NCBI GenBank assembly: GCA_037013495.1
Contig: CM072810.1
Location: forward strand, 21,211,343-21,275,342
Source: Hippophae tibetana
Lineage: Eukaryota > Streptophyta > Magnoliopsida > Rosales > Elaeagnaceae
Direction: 5' to 3'
Length of the DNA: 64,000 nucleotides
This document shows, in pieces, positions 34,591 through 46,079 of this stretch. The notes under the pieces were generated by a model, which was not told the DNA's origin, made no database searches, and worked only from the letters and a program-made list of their open reading frames with translations. The translations under genes were made by a program, and so were the position numbers. The number at the start of each line of letters is the position of its first letter. Positions within the stretch are counted from its first letter, which is position 1.

Positions 34591-35537
34591 AGTCAACCCC
34601 CTTGAGCATTATTTTATATAAGCCTTATTTTTTCTTTTAACTACATAAACCATTCCCATTCTAAGCTTGAAAAACCATGAACTTATCTTAAATTTTGAGA
34701 AAATATTTTGGTGAAAATTTGCATTTAAAGAGAAAGTTAGTTCAAATTAATTAATTCACATTATTTTTTCTCTATTTGATCAAAGAAAAAAAGAAGAAAA
34801 AAAGAAAGAAAGAAAATGGAAGACAAGAATAAAAAAAAGGGTAAAAATGGTTGAAAATAGTAAAGATTATGAGTGTCAAGGAAACCACACCAAAAAAGAA
34901 GAAAAAGAAAAGTAAAAAAGCATGTCACTTATTAAGTATCAAGGTGAAAAAAAAGAGTACTCCATTTATTGAGTATGGAAACAATATTGTCATCAGTATG
35001 AGCATATTGTCGAGAAAGAGCTATGATGTGAATCCTGTGGATATTCTTTTTATTGTTTCTTTCTACCAAGTGTTTTCCCAGTTTGTTTTGATTTTCCATA
35101 TCCATTTCTTTCTTAGCCCTCACCCTGTGGCCTATCATTACAACCCTGATTAAAGACCTTTTGATCTCTGAATTTGATATTTGATTACATTAGTGGAGAA
35201 GATTTCTGAAAATTGGACTTATGGAGTTAACTTTTGAGAGAATTCTTCTGATTTCAGTTATTCTACTTTTATTTGAATTTGCTGGTGGTTTGGAGTTGAA
35301 TTGACTACTTTACACACGCTTAAGGACCTATCTTTAAGTCGAAGTAAATGCTTAACTCTTTCTTGACAAATTGCAAAATTTTGATTGATTTTCTTGCTAT
35401 CTTTAATGTAAAAAGAGCAAGTTATTAGAGATAAAATTTAAATTCATATCATGGCTTGTTGAGTGATGGTAGTTATCTATGGGGTCTTGTTGACATTGTC
35501 TACAATTGTCTTTTTGTTTGAGAACAAACAAATTTCT
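34591..35537 (+). other. Element C 3' region, right of the hAT insertion
   Basis: This continues the post-pol region of element C. A purine-rich tract (34780-34930) and a short Lys-rich frame (34851-35153, KETTPKKKKKKSKKACH) occur. The frame has no recognisable motif or transmembrane helix that would mark an env-like protein. I read it as non-coding. Confidence 0.5.
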
Positions 35538-35552
35538 AAGTTTGGAGATGTT
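35538..35552 (+). other. Element C polypurine tract
   Basis: AAGTTTGGAGATGTT precedes the TGATAACTTGC start of the 3' LTR. It is a slightly mutated form of the AAGTTTGGGGGTG tract of element B. Confidence 0.75.
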
Positions 35553-35735
35553 TGATAACTTGCATGATTTATCACTTTTTAACTTTAATTTTAGTTTAAT
35601 TTTATTGATTTTAAACTTCATTATTATTATTTTAATTTTATTGCAGATTTGAAGATAATAAAAATCCAAAATTTTATAAGCATATCATCTAAGGATTATC
35701 AAATTTAAATTTAAATTTATTTAAATTAGATTTAA

Positions 35736-35776
<41 letters not shown>

Positions 35777-36609
35777 AGGGAGGATAAAAGAAATTGGGAG
35801 AAACAGTGAGGGGGCAGTCAGCGAAGAAAAAAAAAAGATGAAAAAAAACGCAATAGAAGACACGAAAGTAGATTTTTTTGTGATTCAATTTTCTTTGATT
35901 CTTCTAAGAAAATTATGGTATATTCATTTATGTTAAATTTGATTTTTAGCATGAACTAATTTTTTTTTATTCTAGAAAAAAGATGTAATTTAATTCTGAA
36001 CTATGCTTAATTTTTTATAGTAATTTGAATTATTTCTATTCATGTTTGTCTGATTTATTCTGATTTTAATGCTTCTAATTAACTGGTCATTAATTAGATG
36101 ATTTTAGTCTTGTGTTTTACTATTGAAAGAGATAATTATAGGATAGATTTGGAATATTTTGGCATAGGTAAATATACAAATCGAAATACTTGTATGAACC
36201 TGTATAGTTTTAAAATTATTGGTCTTAATACTTTCTTGCTTTATTAAATTGCATACTCTTGTGTAAATTAATGAATAAGAATACTTTCAATTAACTATCG
36301 AAAGAAGATTTTGGATGGAGATTGCTAACAAACAAAGAAAATTAAATTTAATTAATTAAATGAGAAACATACCGAGGAATTCGGTAAAATTGATTTCCTA
36401 AAAGTTTTCTTCCCATTAATTTGAGTTTTAAACAATATCTTTAAATTTCAATTGCAACAACATTAGTGATTTTTCTAGATAAAATTAGGATTAGTATAAT
36501 TTTAGTATTTGTGAAAAATAAGTTACCATGTATTCCCTGAGGACGATACTCTTCTTATAACTTTATTATAAAATTACGATATTATACCCTTGAAGTTTTG
36601 CACTAATCA
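35553..36609 (+). mobile_element. Element C 3' LTR
   Basis: It starts TGATAACTTGCATGA and ends TTTTGCACTAATCA. It is about 170 bp shorter than the 5' LTR, mainly around the promoter block after the (TA)n tract (35741-35774, 17 units). The many substitutions against 22605-23830 suggest an old insertion. Confidence 0.9.
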
Positions 36610-37344
36610 ATAATGAAGGAATAATGGGATGTATTGAGTTTTTCATAAAGAATTTTTTCTTTCTTTTTGAGTGAATGGGATGTCTTGTTTTATTTTAAGC
36701 ATACGAGGGTAAATTTTTTTTTTTTTTTTTGTGTGTAATAATAATTGAATTAAACTTCTTCTTTTTTGTAATTACTTCGATGTTTCTTAAAAAAAAGGGG
36801 ATTTCTCGATAATTTCTGAATGTTCAGATTTAATTCATTAGAAAAGAAAGAAATAAATGACAGCAGAATTTACACATCAGTACTTATAGTAATGCTATAC
36901 CAGGACATGCTTTACAATGAGCCTACAAACTCACTAACTAATCCTAATGTAGTGATCGCATAAAATTTAGACTATATATCTGAGATACAATACTCCAATA
37001 TTTATAACAATTTTGTTCATATAATTTTAAATAATTACATTACTTACTTTTGTTAATGTTATGTTCACATTAATACTAATAAATCCAATATATATATATA
37101 TATATATTTGCAAAAATGTTTGAAAGCAGTTATATTTATTTTTTCAAATTTATGTACAAATGCTAAGATAAATATTTCATAATTTTTAATTTTTTCCTTA
37201 ATGATTAATAAAATAGAAAATGTTTCCATTAAATGACCGAACATGTAAATATGATTCTTATATATGTAAACAATATAATTCGAGATAATGCAATTAAAAG
37301 TATTTCCTATAAACATATAATAGGAAACATGAATTGAAATGTCT
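36610..37344. other. Spacer right of element C
   Basis: AT-rich DNA with a T-run at 36716-36730 and a short (TA)n at 37090-37108. No gene or transposon is recognised. Confidence 0.5.
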
Positions 37345-37548
37345 CTAAACGTATTTATGTTTTTTGCGAGCAGCAAAATGACAAATTGGCTTGTCTTCGT
37401 CATCAATTTCAATAACTTTGGTAGTAACTTTGTGTACAAGATGAACTTCCTGTGCAATGACCATTCTTTTGGATAAATTTTTCTTTGCTCTTTCATCCAA
37501 CTTGGCAAAGAATTTTTGAAAGATTTGTTTTCTTGGAGGACTAACTCT
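37345..37548 (-). pseudogene. Unassigned 66-codon coding-like frame, no ATG at its start
   Basis: The minus strand from 37548 to a TAG at 37345 is open without a start ATG. It reads PPRKQIFQKFFAKLDERAKK, then RMVIAQEVHLVHKVTTKVIE and IDDEDKPICHFAARKKHKYV. Upstream, in frame but across a TAG (37549-37551), it begins MSYVRAGFKQA. The charged composition looks more like a real protein end than the AT-rich chance frames around it. I do not recognise the family. It overlaps the 147-codon ORF at 37065-37508 in another frame, which looks non-coding. Confidence 0.35.
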
Positions 37549-37569
37549 CTAAATGGCTTGCTTGAATCC

Positions 37570-37691
37570 AGCTCTTACATATGACATTCCCAAAACAATA
37601 AATTTTTTTATGACTATATTTTCAAATAAGAGCTCTTACATATGACATTCCCAAAAAAAATAGATTTTTTATGACTATATTTTCAAATAAG
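37570..37691. repeat. Tandem duplication, 2 x 61 bp
   Basis: Two adjacent units begin AGCTCTTACATATGACATTC at 37570 and 37631. They differ at a handful of positions in the A/T run. The repeat ends a few bases before LTR H2. Confidence 0.9.
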
Positions 37692-37844
37692 AGTTGAGAA
37701 CTGAAAATTTATTTTTTAGTTACAGATCTAATTAGCTAGAAGGTGGGTGAATAGAAGATCAGCAAAAGTATCACAACTTAAAATTTCACAAAACGATTAG
37801 ACATGCAATCGTCTGTAAATAAAGTAATGTAGAAATCATCACAA

Positions 37845-39358
37845 ATATCAACATTTCAATTAAAGATGTGGTAATTTCTTTTATCAATATACCTTTTTAA
37901 CATATATAAGTTATTTTTTGTGAATTCATGATATTACATTCTTATTTTGAATTTAAATATATGTAGTTCTTTGGTTGGAACAGGTCGGGTTATGACTTGC
38001 AAATTTTTGATTATTTACGAAAGGAATATGCAGAACACATGGTTCAAATTATATTATCACAAGAAGAATAAGGAGAAGATTCTAATGATCTTGAATAGCA
38101 TATCACAACATCATGGTAATTTTTATAATGCTTTAATTTCTCTATTCATGTGTATGAAGTTTAGGCAGCTTGATTGATGGATGTTTATGTGCTCATGTAT
38201 TTAGGGGAATGAATTGTTATATGGACCTATTTTTTGCCGAAACTTCATCTCATCTCTCTTACCTAGTTCTTTGGTATGACAACATCATAGTAATCACTGG
38301 CCAACCAAGTACAGGAAAACTATCAAGAATCATCATATCTTTAAGAGTAATTATTGTTTCACCCGAAGGAAATACAAAAATATTAATTTATTGGCACCAA
38401 AACTCAACCAATCCAAGTAACAAATCAGAGTTACACTTGACTTCATATTTAGAGCTCATTATAGCATTAAAAATATCAACTTGATTCTAGATAGCTTCAT
38501 ATTTATAGACAAAAAATTAATACAGTGCTAATATAATTTTGAAGGGATGGGGTTATTATTATATCACTCCGGTGTCGATGTGGTAATCCCTTTTACTAAT
38601 TTTTTAACATATATAAGTTACTTTTTACGAATTCATGATATTACATTCTTGTTTTGAATTTAATTACATATAGTTCTTTGGTTGGAACAAGTCGAGCTAT
38701 GATATACAAATTTTTGATGATTTACGAGAAGAATGGACAGAACATATGGTTCAAATTATAACATCACAAAAAGAATCAAGAGAAGAATCTGATGATCTTA
38801 ATTAACATAGGACAACAACATAGTGATTTTTATAATGCTTTAATTCTCTATTCCTCTTTCTCTGAAGTTTGCGCTGCTTGTTTGATGAATGTTTATGTGC
38901 TCATTTATTTAGGGGAATGAATTGTTATATGGACCAGTTTTTTTTGCCCAAACTCTATCTCATCTCTCTTGCCTAGTTTCTTAGTCACTATGCTGGTGAT
39001 TCTAAGCAAACCAAACTTCTTTTCCTTAAAATAAAATGGGAATATCACAAAATCCATGAGAAAAGAGACGACCTCATATTATTTGTAATTTAAGTTATAT
39101 ATATGTTTGTATATATTTGTATTGTATATAAATTATATTTTTTTGTAATAAATTTAATTCTCAAGTAATTAATTAATATTTAATATTTCAATTATTTGTA
39201 TTATTTAAACTTTGTTAAAGGGATTTTGGTTTTTTCTGTTATTATGTGATCAAATACAAGTTTTGAGTATAGTAGAAAATGAGTAAAATGTGTAACAAAA
39301 AAATACAGAATTTAAAGCCGGTTGATAACCGACTTTAATGCATGATTTTGGCTTAGTG
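37845..39358. mobile_element. CACTA-like degraded insertion in LTR H2
   Basis: The right end, AACCGACTTTAATGC..TTAGTG, and the segment before it match the right end of the clear CACTA element at 61959-62532. The shared internal block GGGGAATGAATTGTTATATG occurs at about 38200 and 38914, and with two extra bases at 62097. A TATTATTTGTAATTTAAGTT block also matches (39075 and about 62236). The left terminus is not clear and no 3-bp target duplication was found. Frames at 37947-38177 and 38170-38484 fall in it and match no protein I know. Confidence 0.55.
37865..38987. repeat. Direct repeat of about 410 bp inside the CACTA-like insertion
   Basis: Copies at 37865-38272 and 38577-38987 both start GATGTGGTAAT and run through TAGTTCTTTGGTTGGAACA to CTCATCTCTCTT. 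About 300 bp of unrelated sequence separates them. Divergence is moderate. Confidence 0.85.
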
Positions 39359-40037
39359 CGACCTAAGAGGAAAATCATCGATCAACCAGACCACCTAACT
39401 ATCCACTATAAAAATAAGGTCCAATTACAAGGCTAGGACTCAAATTATCCACTAAGTTAATGATGCAAAATAATCTACTTATAAACCACTACTTTCATCA
39501 TAATCCCTAACAGAAAGGTGTTCAGATCCAAACCAATGTTCTGATGAACTCGAGACACATGAATTAATTAAATCCGTACAACTAGCACCTGAAAAGTTAG
39601 CACAACAACACAAGTATAAATGTGTGTCTTATAACAGATTCAATAATTAAAAATCCTAACTAGTTGATTTAACAATTTTATCAGATAAATCAAAATCAAC
39701 TAGCAATCCTAGAACAATTAGTTTAAAGCACAATATCACACATAATGTAGGTTTATCATCATCCAATACAATCACAAATGTTTGAAAAGATAAAGAGAAT
39801 AATGCTCAATAATTATCTTGTATGGTTAAAATTTTTTTGAGCCAATGGTATGATTAAATAGTATCAATAAAAATTAGGTCAAACTTAAAAACATGGCCAT
39901 TCGATCGATCAAACATGGTCGCTCAATTGATTTAGTCATGCTAGATTGATCTAGTGAAATAATTAATTCATTTTGAAATAAGTCGATCAATCTACTCATT
40001 AATTTCAATCGTTCTAGTGTTCAATCAATCGATTAGT

Positions 40038-41222
40038 AATTCCTTGATTGATCTACTTATGTAAACATTGATTCATCCAGATAATTAAGCTTGATCGATC
40101 TAGTCATGGATTGATTGATATGACTATATCGATTGAGTGATCTACATACACCATGTTTCTATGTGTCTAATATGAAATCTAATGTGCATGAGAATAGAGA
40201 TATACTTAAGACATGTTCATTGAAGCTCGTTAGTTTCTTCAGCTTGATAATATTATTGAAAGATATACCTAAAAATTAAAATTACATTCAGATATTTTGT
40301 TCATGTGACAAAATCTCTCTCTCACTACATGACACTCATAGAAGAAAATTATATCTTATATAGAGGAACTATCCTATGATCCAGTGAACCATCTTCCCTA
40401 GAATATTGATAGCTCATGTTTACACTAAAAAATAAAAATACAAACAACTAAACAACTTGTCCTAAAAGACTAATTGTTTATTAGTACAGTGTATATAACA
40501 ATAGAAAAATGAAGAATGTTCATTAGAGTGGAGTGAGTAAAAAATAGTTAGAAATTAAAAATACAACTCCCATTATGTGTAATATCTCCAAAAAGTATTT
40601 TAAAAGAAACTCCCCTATGTGGATTATCTCGAAAAAAGGTAATTCCTCGATTGATCTAGTCATGTAAAAATTAATCCAATCAGGTAATTAAACTCAATCA
40701 ATCGAGTGACGTATATGCACCATGTTTTTATATGTCTAATATGAAATCTAACATGCACGGGAGCAGAGATATACTTGATATGTGTTCATTGAAGCTCATT
40801 AGTTTTTTTGGCTTGATAATAATTTTAAAAGATATACCTATAAACTAAAATTACATTTAGGTGGTTGGTTTATAAATATTTCCAACACTCATAAACCTTA
40901 CAATCTCCCCTTTTGGCATATTCATGTGATAAAACCTCTCTCTTACTACATGACACTCATAGAAAAATATTGCATCTTATAGAAAAATACTACATGACAC
41001 TCATGCTTAAACTAAAAAACAAAAACATAAATAACAATACAACTTTTCCCAAAAAAAAACTTATTGTTCATTAATTCAGTGTATATATAACAATATAAAA
41101 ACGAAGAATACATAAAGTTGAGTGAGTAAACAACATATAGAAATTAAAAACACAACTTTGCTATGTGTAATATTTCCAAAAAGAATTTTAAAAGCAATTC
41201 CCCATATGTGGATTATCTTTTA
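40038..41222. repeat. Tandem duplication of about 600 bp across the LTR H2/internal junction
   Basis: Copy 1 (40038-40640) and copy 2 (40641-41222) both begin AATTCCT(T/C)GATTGATCTA and end near ATGTGGATTATCT. The LTR terminus and polypurine tract (40880-40918) are present only in copy 2. Copy 1 has lost about 50 bases exactly there. Confidence 0.88.
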
Positions 41223-42519
41223 AAAGATATTTTTCAAAGAATGTTTTTATTTTTCAATTAAAGTTTCAATTTTTCTCCTCCTTTTTGTCATGTAAATAAG
41301 CAAACATAAAGAAAGGATAAACACAATCAAATGAAGCAAACACAAAGTGAATTGAATGGTAGAATTTTTTGCACATTAACAATTTCAAATTACACTTTAA
41401 AATATGAAAAACAACAAAATGAATTAACTTCTAAACACACTAATAAAACAAGATAAAATATCCAAATAAAATAAAAATAAATCATTATCCTAGAAGAAAA
41501 AACTCGTAATGTGAATGGATTCCCTTAATCATGGAGAACATTGCTTCTTAATGTTCATTCATAGTAGACATTTGTTGTTCCAACATTCTCACTCTCATGC
41601 ACATCTCATTTTCAAATAGGTCCTAATGAGAGGGCTCATAAGCATGTATATTTTCCATCTTTTCATCCCCAAAAATATCATCTACAATGGTTATTCCTAA
41701 ATTGGCACCAACAATCGTGGGCCTCGATCACTTTGAAGTTTGAGAAGATGATTTTGATATAGTTTACTTTTCAATTTTACCAATAAAGTAAATAGTATCA
41801 GAATCCTTTTTTGTGGCATACTCGTCGCTAGTATTATTTGAGTGATGAGAAATCCATATGGAAGACCAATCCTCGGGTTAATGGTCTAAGATTGGTTTAT
41901 GATATCGTCCTAAATTATTGAACCTACATTGAATGCAATTATGTTTCCAATAAAATACATCATTTTTGCATGTAAGTGCCTAATCTCATATGAGTGATTT
42001 AAAGGTAGTAGGTTTGCACATACCATTTTTTTCAACATCCGATAAAAAAGAGTGAGATCACCCGGGATAAATAATTTTTTTAATACTAAAAAAACATTAG
42101 GTTAACCCAAATTTTGGTTAACAAATCTTCAGTAGATATGTGATACCATTATAGTTTAAAATTAGGATCCAATGGACAAAACATTGTTGATTCTTTGAGT
42201 CAAGATGTCAATAGTTTTATTTTGAACAAAAACTTTGTATTCCTAGGTGATGGATTTTAGGATCAATGTTTCTATATAATTCATGGACCAAGGATGAGTA
42301 ACATAATTTTTTTGGTGTATACAATGATTGCCAACCTAGAACCCTAATGGCTTGGGTAATTCCTAATGCATGAAATTCTATCCAGGTAAACCCATGTTCA
42401 AATAAAATTAGACGTCTAGATAAAGTAGTGTTATACCTTGATTTGGATTCATTGCCCAACCAAAAGGAGGAATGTGGGGCTAGAACACAAAGAGGTAGTT
42501 CATTATGTCTGGTAGCCAT
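41223..42519 (-). pseudogene. Plant-transposon-type gag-like protein, degraded
   Basis: The minus strand starts MATRHNELPLCVLAP at 42519. It continues RRLILFEHGFTWIEFHALG and then SLVHELYRNI. Across stops it gives LTLFYRMLKKMVCANLLPLN, SYEIRHLHAKMMYFIGNI and GLPYGFLITQI. This pattern (FxxLGxxxxIxxxGWxSL, LVxEFYxNI, NLLPxxxHxxEIxxLxAxxxY, LPYGxLxTxIF) resembles the putative plant transposon protein domain found in non-autonomous plant LTR elements. No protease, RT or integrase follows. The open frame 42217-42594 begins upstream of the likely ATG. Confidence 0.6.
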
Positions 42520-42599
42520 TATAGAAACTAAGCCAAAATACAAAAATATCCTTAAACAGAAAATTTGCCCAAATTGGTGAAATTTTCCAAACAAAATAC

Positions 42600-44090
42600 A
42601 AAATCAAGATTAGGAATTTTTTGTTGGGAAGATATTCTAGAAAAAAACTTAGAAAAGGTGTTTGTTTGGTGAGAAAATGAGGAAAATAGAGTTATGATTA
42701 TTTTTGCCTAAAATTGTGTTGTTTTAGAGATTGGTGCTTATAAAGTTAACAGTAATCAATTCTAAGAAATTTAGGGAACAAAATAAGTGGAATTGATGTA
42801 TTTTTTTAGTGAAAAATGAAAAGGGGCCGAGAAAGGGGGTTAGGCTTTGTATATGGCTAAGATAAAATAAGGGTTGTATATAAATTGATCATGCTCAATC
42901 AATCAAGATTAATGTTGATCAATCAACATTCGTACGTAGATCAATCGAGTAACATAAACCTAGAAATATTTAAAAAGAACTCCTCCTAAGTCCTATATTA
43001 ACTCAACTATTTCAAACAAACACCCCAAAATCAAAATAAAAGGATAAAAATTCAAATAATAACAAAAATACTCATTTTTTATATCAAGGTAATAGATTTA
43101 TTTAAACATGAACCCCACTCAAATAAAACATTTTGAAATAAAAATTTATTGTTTAACAATATTAAATTATTTATTGTCTACATGAGTATTCCAGTAAAGT
43201 ACACATACATTTTTCAACCATATGGTGACATATTGACAATTCCTCAAAGTATGAAGAATAGTGGAACTCTAATGGTATGTCGATTAGTCCATTCATGATT
43301 AGTTACCAAGAATTTAAAGAAAAAGTATCACCAATCATGAAAGAATTTTAATTGAATTTAGACTTACACAAAATAAAACTCTTCTAACTAAGAGAAAGCT
43401 TAGTAATTTTTTTGTTATGCCCCTCTTTTTATATCTTAATTAATTTTTGTGAGGAAATGGTTATTTATTTTTCTTTTTGTAAATTCATTTATGGCTCTTT
43501 ATTTCTGTGCATAGAAAGTGTTTGCATTTTTCTTTTCCCTTAATATTTTTTTTTTTGAAAATATGCACGGGACAAGAACCTAGTGTAATGACTTTCGCAT
43601 TAGTTGTGAGGTAGCTCTCTCTACTCACCGTGGTAGCTTCACACATCATAGTAGGTAATTATCTCAAAATTAGATGTGTCTTTATAATAGCATTTTATAA
43701 AGTGAAAAAGAGAGCTCAAACACAATTCTGGCAGTAAAGGTTATCAAAGGCCCTAAAAACTCATGTAATTGATCATAAATTTCAAACGTGACATATAATT
43801 GTGCCTAGTGAGTGTGTGGGTGAGTTTTTGTTAACATTGATCTCCAGATGTAGGAAAATATAAGTTCACAAAGTAAGATACTCAATTGCACAATGAATAA
43901 TTAAGCAAGTTATATATAAAAATATTTTATTTGTGATTCAAAATGATATTTGTAGTTTATTTCAATGTTAAAACAATTCTATTCTTGTGAAATATTTTAT
44001 AGTATTTTTTTTAGATTTTTTAAAAACAAAAAATTAAGAACTAAACAATCAAACTAAAATTAGAGACATGAATCAAACTAACAAGGTCAC
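42600..44090. other. Spacer, possible remnant of the family-H 5' LTR
   Basis: The right partner LTR of H2 should lie here. Only a GATCAATC-rich patch (42885-42955) recalls it. The rest is AT-rich with no recognised gene. Confidence 0.35.
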
Positions 44091-45651
44091 TAATAACTCT
44101 ATGAAAGTAGAGTCATTAGCACAATTTTTTACTTAACATTTTCTTATTTTATTCAATAAATAGTATTTTTGGGGCCAAAAATATTAAATATAAATGTTTT
44201 AATGAAAATAGGTGAAAATATAATTTTATGAAATTCTATGGGATTTTTATAGAATTTTATGGATTTTTTTATGAATTTTTAACGTAAAACCAATCAGTAG
44301 TTGCTATGTGGCATGCCACACAAGCAGGGACAACGAATCCCATAATTTTGCGTATGAGGAGGATGAAAAGTATGCCATGTGTCATCATGGAATTCAATCA
44401 GAGTTCAGAGATTGGTCAAACCGCACTACCACGTGTCTCCACCCAATTGCTCGTCGCGTTCCACCCGTGCACCATGACATCTATTTCTTCAAATCACATT
44501 GGGCCACATGGTGCTGACTTAGTGAGCGTTGACTCTGACTGGTCTCCCTTGCCACGCATTATGCTCTGATTCGCCCAATGAATTTTTTGATGCCACGTGT
44601 CGTGCTATGATTGGTTGATGTTGTCATTTTTGCTTGTTTTGATTACAACCCTTGATTTGAAGCTGATTTGACGATCAAGATCGCACCTGAGCTATATTTA
44701 AGTCCATAATCACTCCATAAACCCTAAGGAGTCATCATTAGCATAATTTTGGTCAATTTTTAGAGCTAAAAAGAGAGAAAAATTCAAAAAAAATTCAAAA
44801 AGAGACAATTTTGGTGGAGATTCAAGAGGAGCTTAACACTACAATTCAAGAGATTTATTGTATTTGTTTTTTTACTCTTTTCTTTATCAATTTTATGTCT
44901 TTATTTATGAAAAATATGAGTTTTATGAACACAATTATGTGTAGTTGATTTATTAATCTAGGGATCTTATGAACCCAATTTTCAACATATTATAATTTAA
45001 TATTTTACCCCAATTATAATTATAATTTAATTATATTATTTACTTTGATTTTTATGCTATTAATTGTTTGGTCAACAATTTATCTATAGAGACAATTAAA
45101 TAGATTTGAGAGAATTATTTAATTATTTGTCTTGATTAAATGACATGCATTGTTTCTAGGCATAGATGTATGATTCATATATATGTGATCTAAAATTGAT
45201 GAACTTAATGGGTTGTATGCAATTTAATTGGCATGAGAGTGTGATTAAATTAATTATTATATGATGTGTAGTTTTCTTGAGAGAGGAATACATGCTAGGT
45301 CAAATTTCATTGATCATGTAATTAATTGATAATTATATTGAGGGGATTTTAGCGATTCACATGTTTAGAAAATTAGGAGGTTAAGTATTCTTAGATATTT
45401 TCTCATATATCTTCTCAGTTACAAAAACTGATTTAAGTAATTGTTTCTATTTACTTTTAGTTATTTTAATTTTGCTTCTTTAAAATATAAAAACACACAA
45501 AAAATTGATTTTAATTTATTCTTTTAGTTTTAAAAATCAATATCTAATAAAATAATCTTCGTGAAAACGATATTTTCTTATCATTATATTACTTGTTTGA
45601 TACATATACTTACATATTCATTGCATACACTTCGTGTGTGGCGATAAATCA
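44091..45651 (+). mobile_element. LTR E, Gypsy-type, same family as the LTR in Copia-1
   Basis: It starts TAATAACTCTATGAAAGTAG (TG mutated to TA) and ends GTGTGTGGCGATAAATCA. It contains a GC-richer U3 block (44300-44640) and a TATA-like CTATATTTAAG near 44693. Its right end carries CTTCGTGAAAACGATA..TTACTTG, a Gypsy U5 signature. It is homologous in inverted orientation to 2595-3919. Whether it is solo or the 5' LTR of a gutted element is unclear, because the flanking pentamers do not match. Overlapping ORFs at 44306-44569 and 44308-44517 are chance frames in the GC-rich block. Confidence 0.75.
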
Positions 45652-46079
45652 CCTAGGGTCATTGAAGCACAAAATAAAAATTTATGGGTGAAAGGGAAAG
45701 ATGGTCAATTGACCGAAAAAAGATAATTTTTCCTAACTCAAACTTTCTTCAATTTTGGTTTCATTATATTTTTGGGTTTTGTTCAATTGACTTTATTATG
45801 TTCTTGGATTTATCCTTATTTTGACTCTTTCTTTTTCTTTTTCATTATTGATGGAGATTTAGCATTCATGTATAGATGATGAAAATTGATCCTATAATAT
45901 CTAGCATGAAAGGTATTGTTAAAGTTAGAATATTTGACAAGAAATCTAAAATGTGGTATAATATAACTTTTCCTATCACAGTTATGACAAACAAACACAA
46001 ATTTAACATGTTTTTTTTAATTACAAGTACAATTGTTCTTTAAGTATAATGAGTAAAAATAAAGATAGGATTAGAAGGT
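45652..46079. other. Spacer after LTR E
   Basis: No primer-binding site, gene or transposon end is recognised between LTR E and the gag-like relic. Confidence 0.4.

Larger units (their letters stand above)
22605..36609 (+). mobile_element. Element C: Athila-type Ty3/Gypsy retrotransposon with nested insertions
   Basis: Paired direct LTRs lie at 22605-23830 and 35553-36609. They are flanked by ATAAG (22600-22604) and ATAAT (36610-36614), a 5-bp target duplication with one change. The internal order is primer-binding site, gag, protease, RT fused to the integrase C-terminus, Athila 3' motifs and polypurine tract. Two later insertions sit inside: a solo LTR (25794-27197) and a hAT transposon (29582-34582). 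Without them the element would be about 7.6 kb, and internal pol deletion explains the shortness. Confidence 0.9.
37702..40902 (-). mobile_element. LTR H2: 3' LTR of a family-H element, interrupted
   Basis: The minus strand starts TGTAAGGTTTATGAGTGTTG at 40902 and ends near 37702 (AATTTTCA). Its tail CTATTCACCCACC (about 37745) and the inner segments match the solo LTR 25794-27197. Just outside the start lies the minus-strand polypurine tract TGCCAAAAGGGGAGAT (40903-40918), so this is a 3' LTR with internal sequence to its right. About 1.5 kb of CACTA-like DNA (37845-39358) splits it. The region 39895-40140 is dense in GATC/GATTGATC-type motifs, which recur weakly at 42885-42955. Confidence 0.8.

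Noticed and set aside
34851..35153. Env-like protein of element C
   Set aside because: The 100-codon frame is Lys-rich at the start and has one hydrophobic patch, but shows no signal peptide, surface/transmembrane layout or similarity to known Athila env-like ORFs.
37065..37508. 147-codon ORF on the minus strand
   Set aside because: Composition is that of AT-rich chance translation (Ile/Tyr/Lys-rich tail). A different frame over the same bases looks more protein-like.
43560..43660. tRNA-like or SINE-like sequence
   Set aside because: A few box-like words are present, but no A/B box pair at the right spacing and no cloverleaf could be drawn.
44306..44569. Overlapping 87- and 69-codon ORFs
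   Set aside because: Both lie in the GC-richer U3 part of LTR E, and the homologous LTR at 2595-3919 does not preserve either frame.
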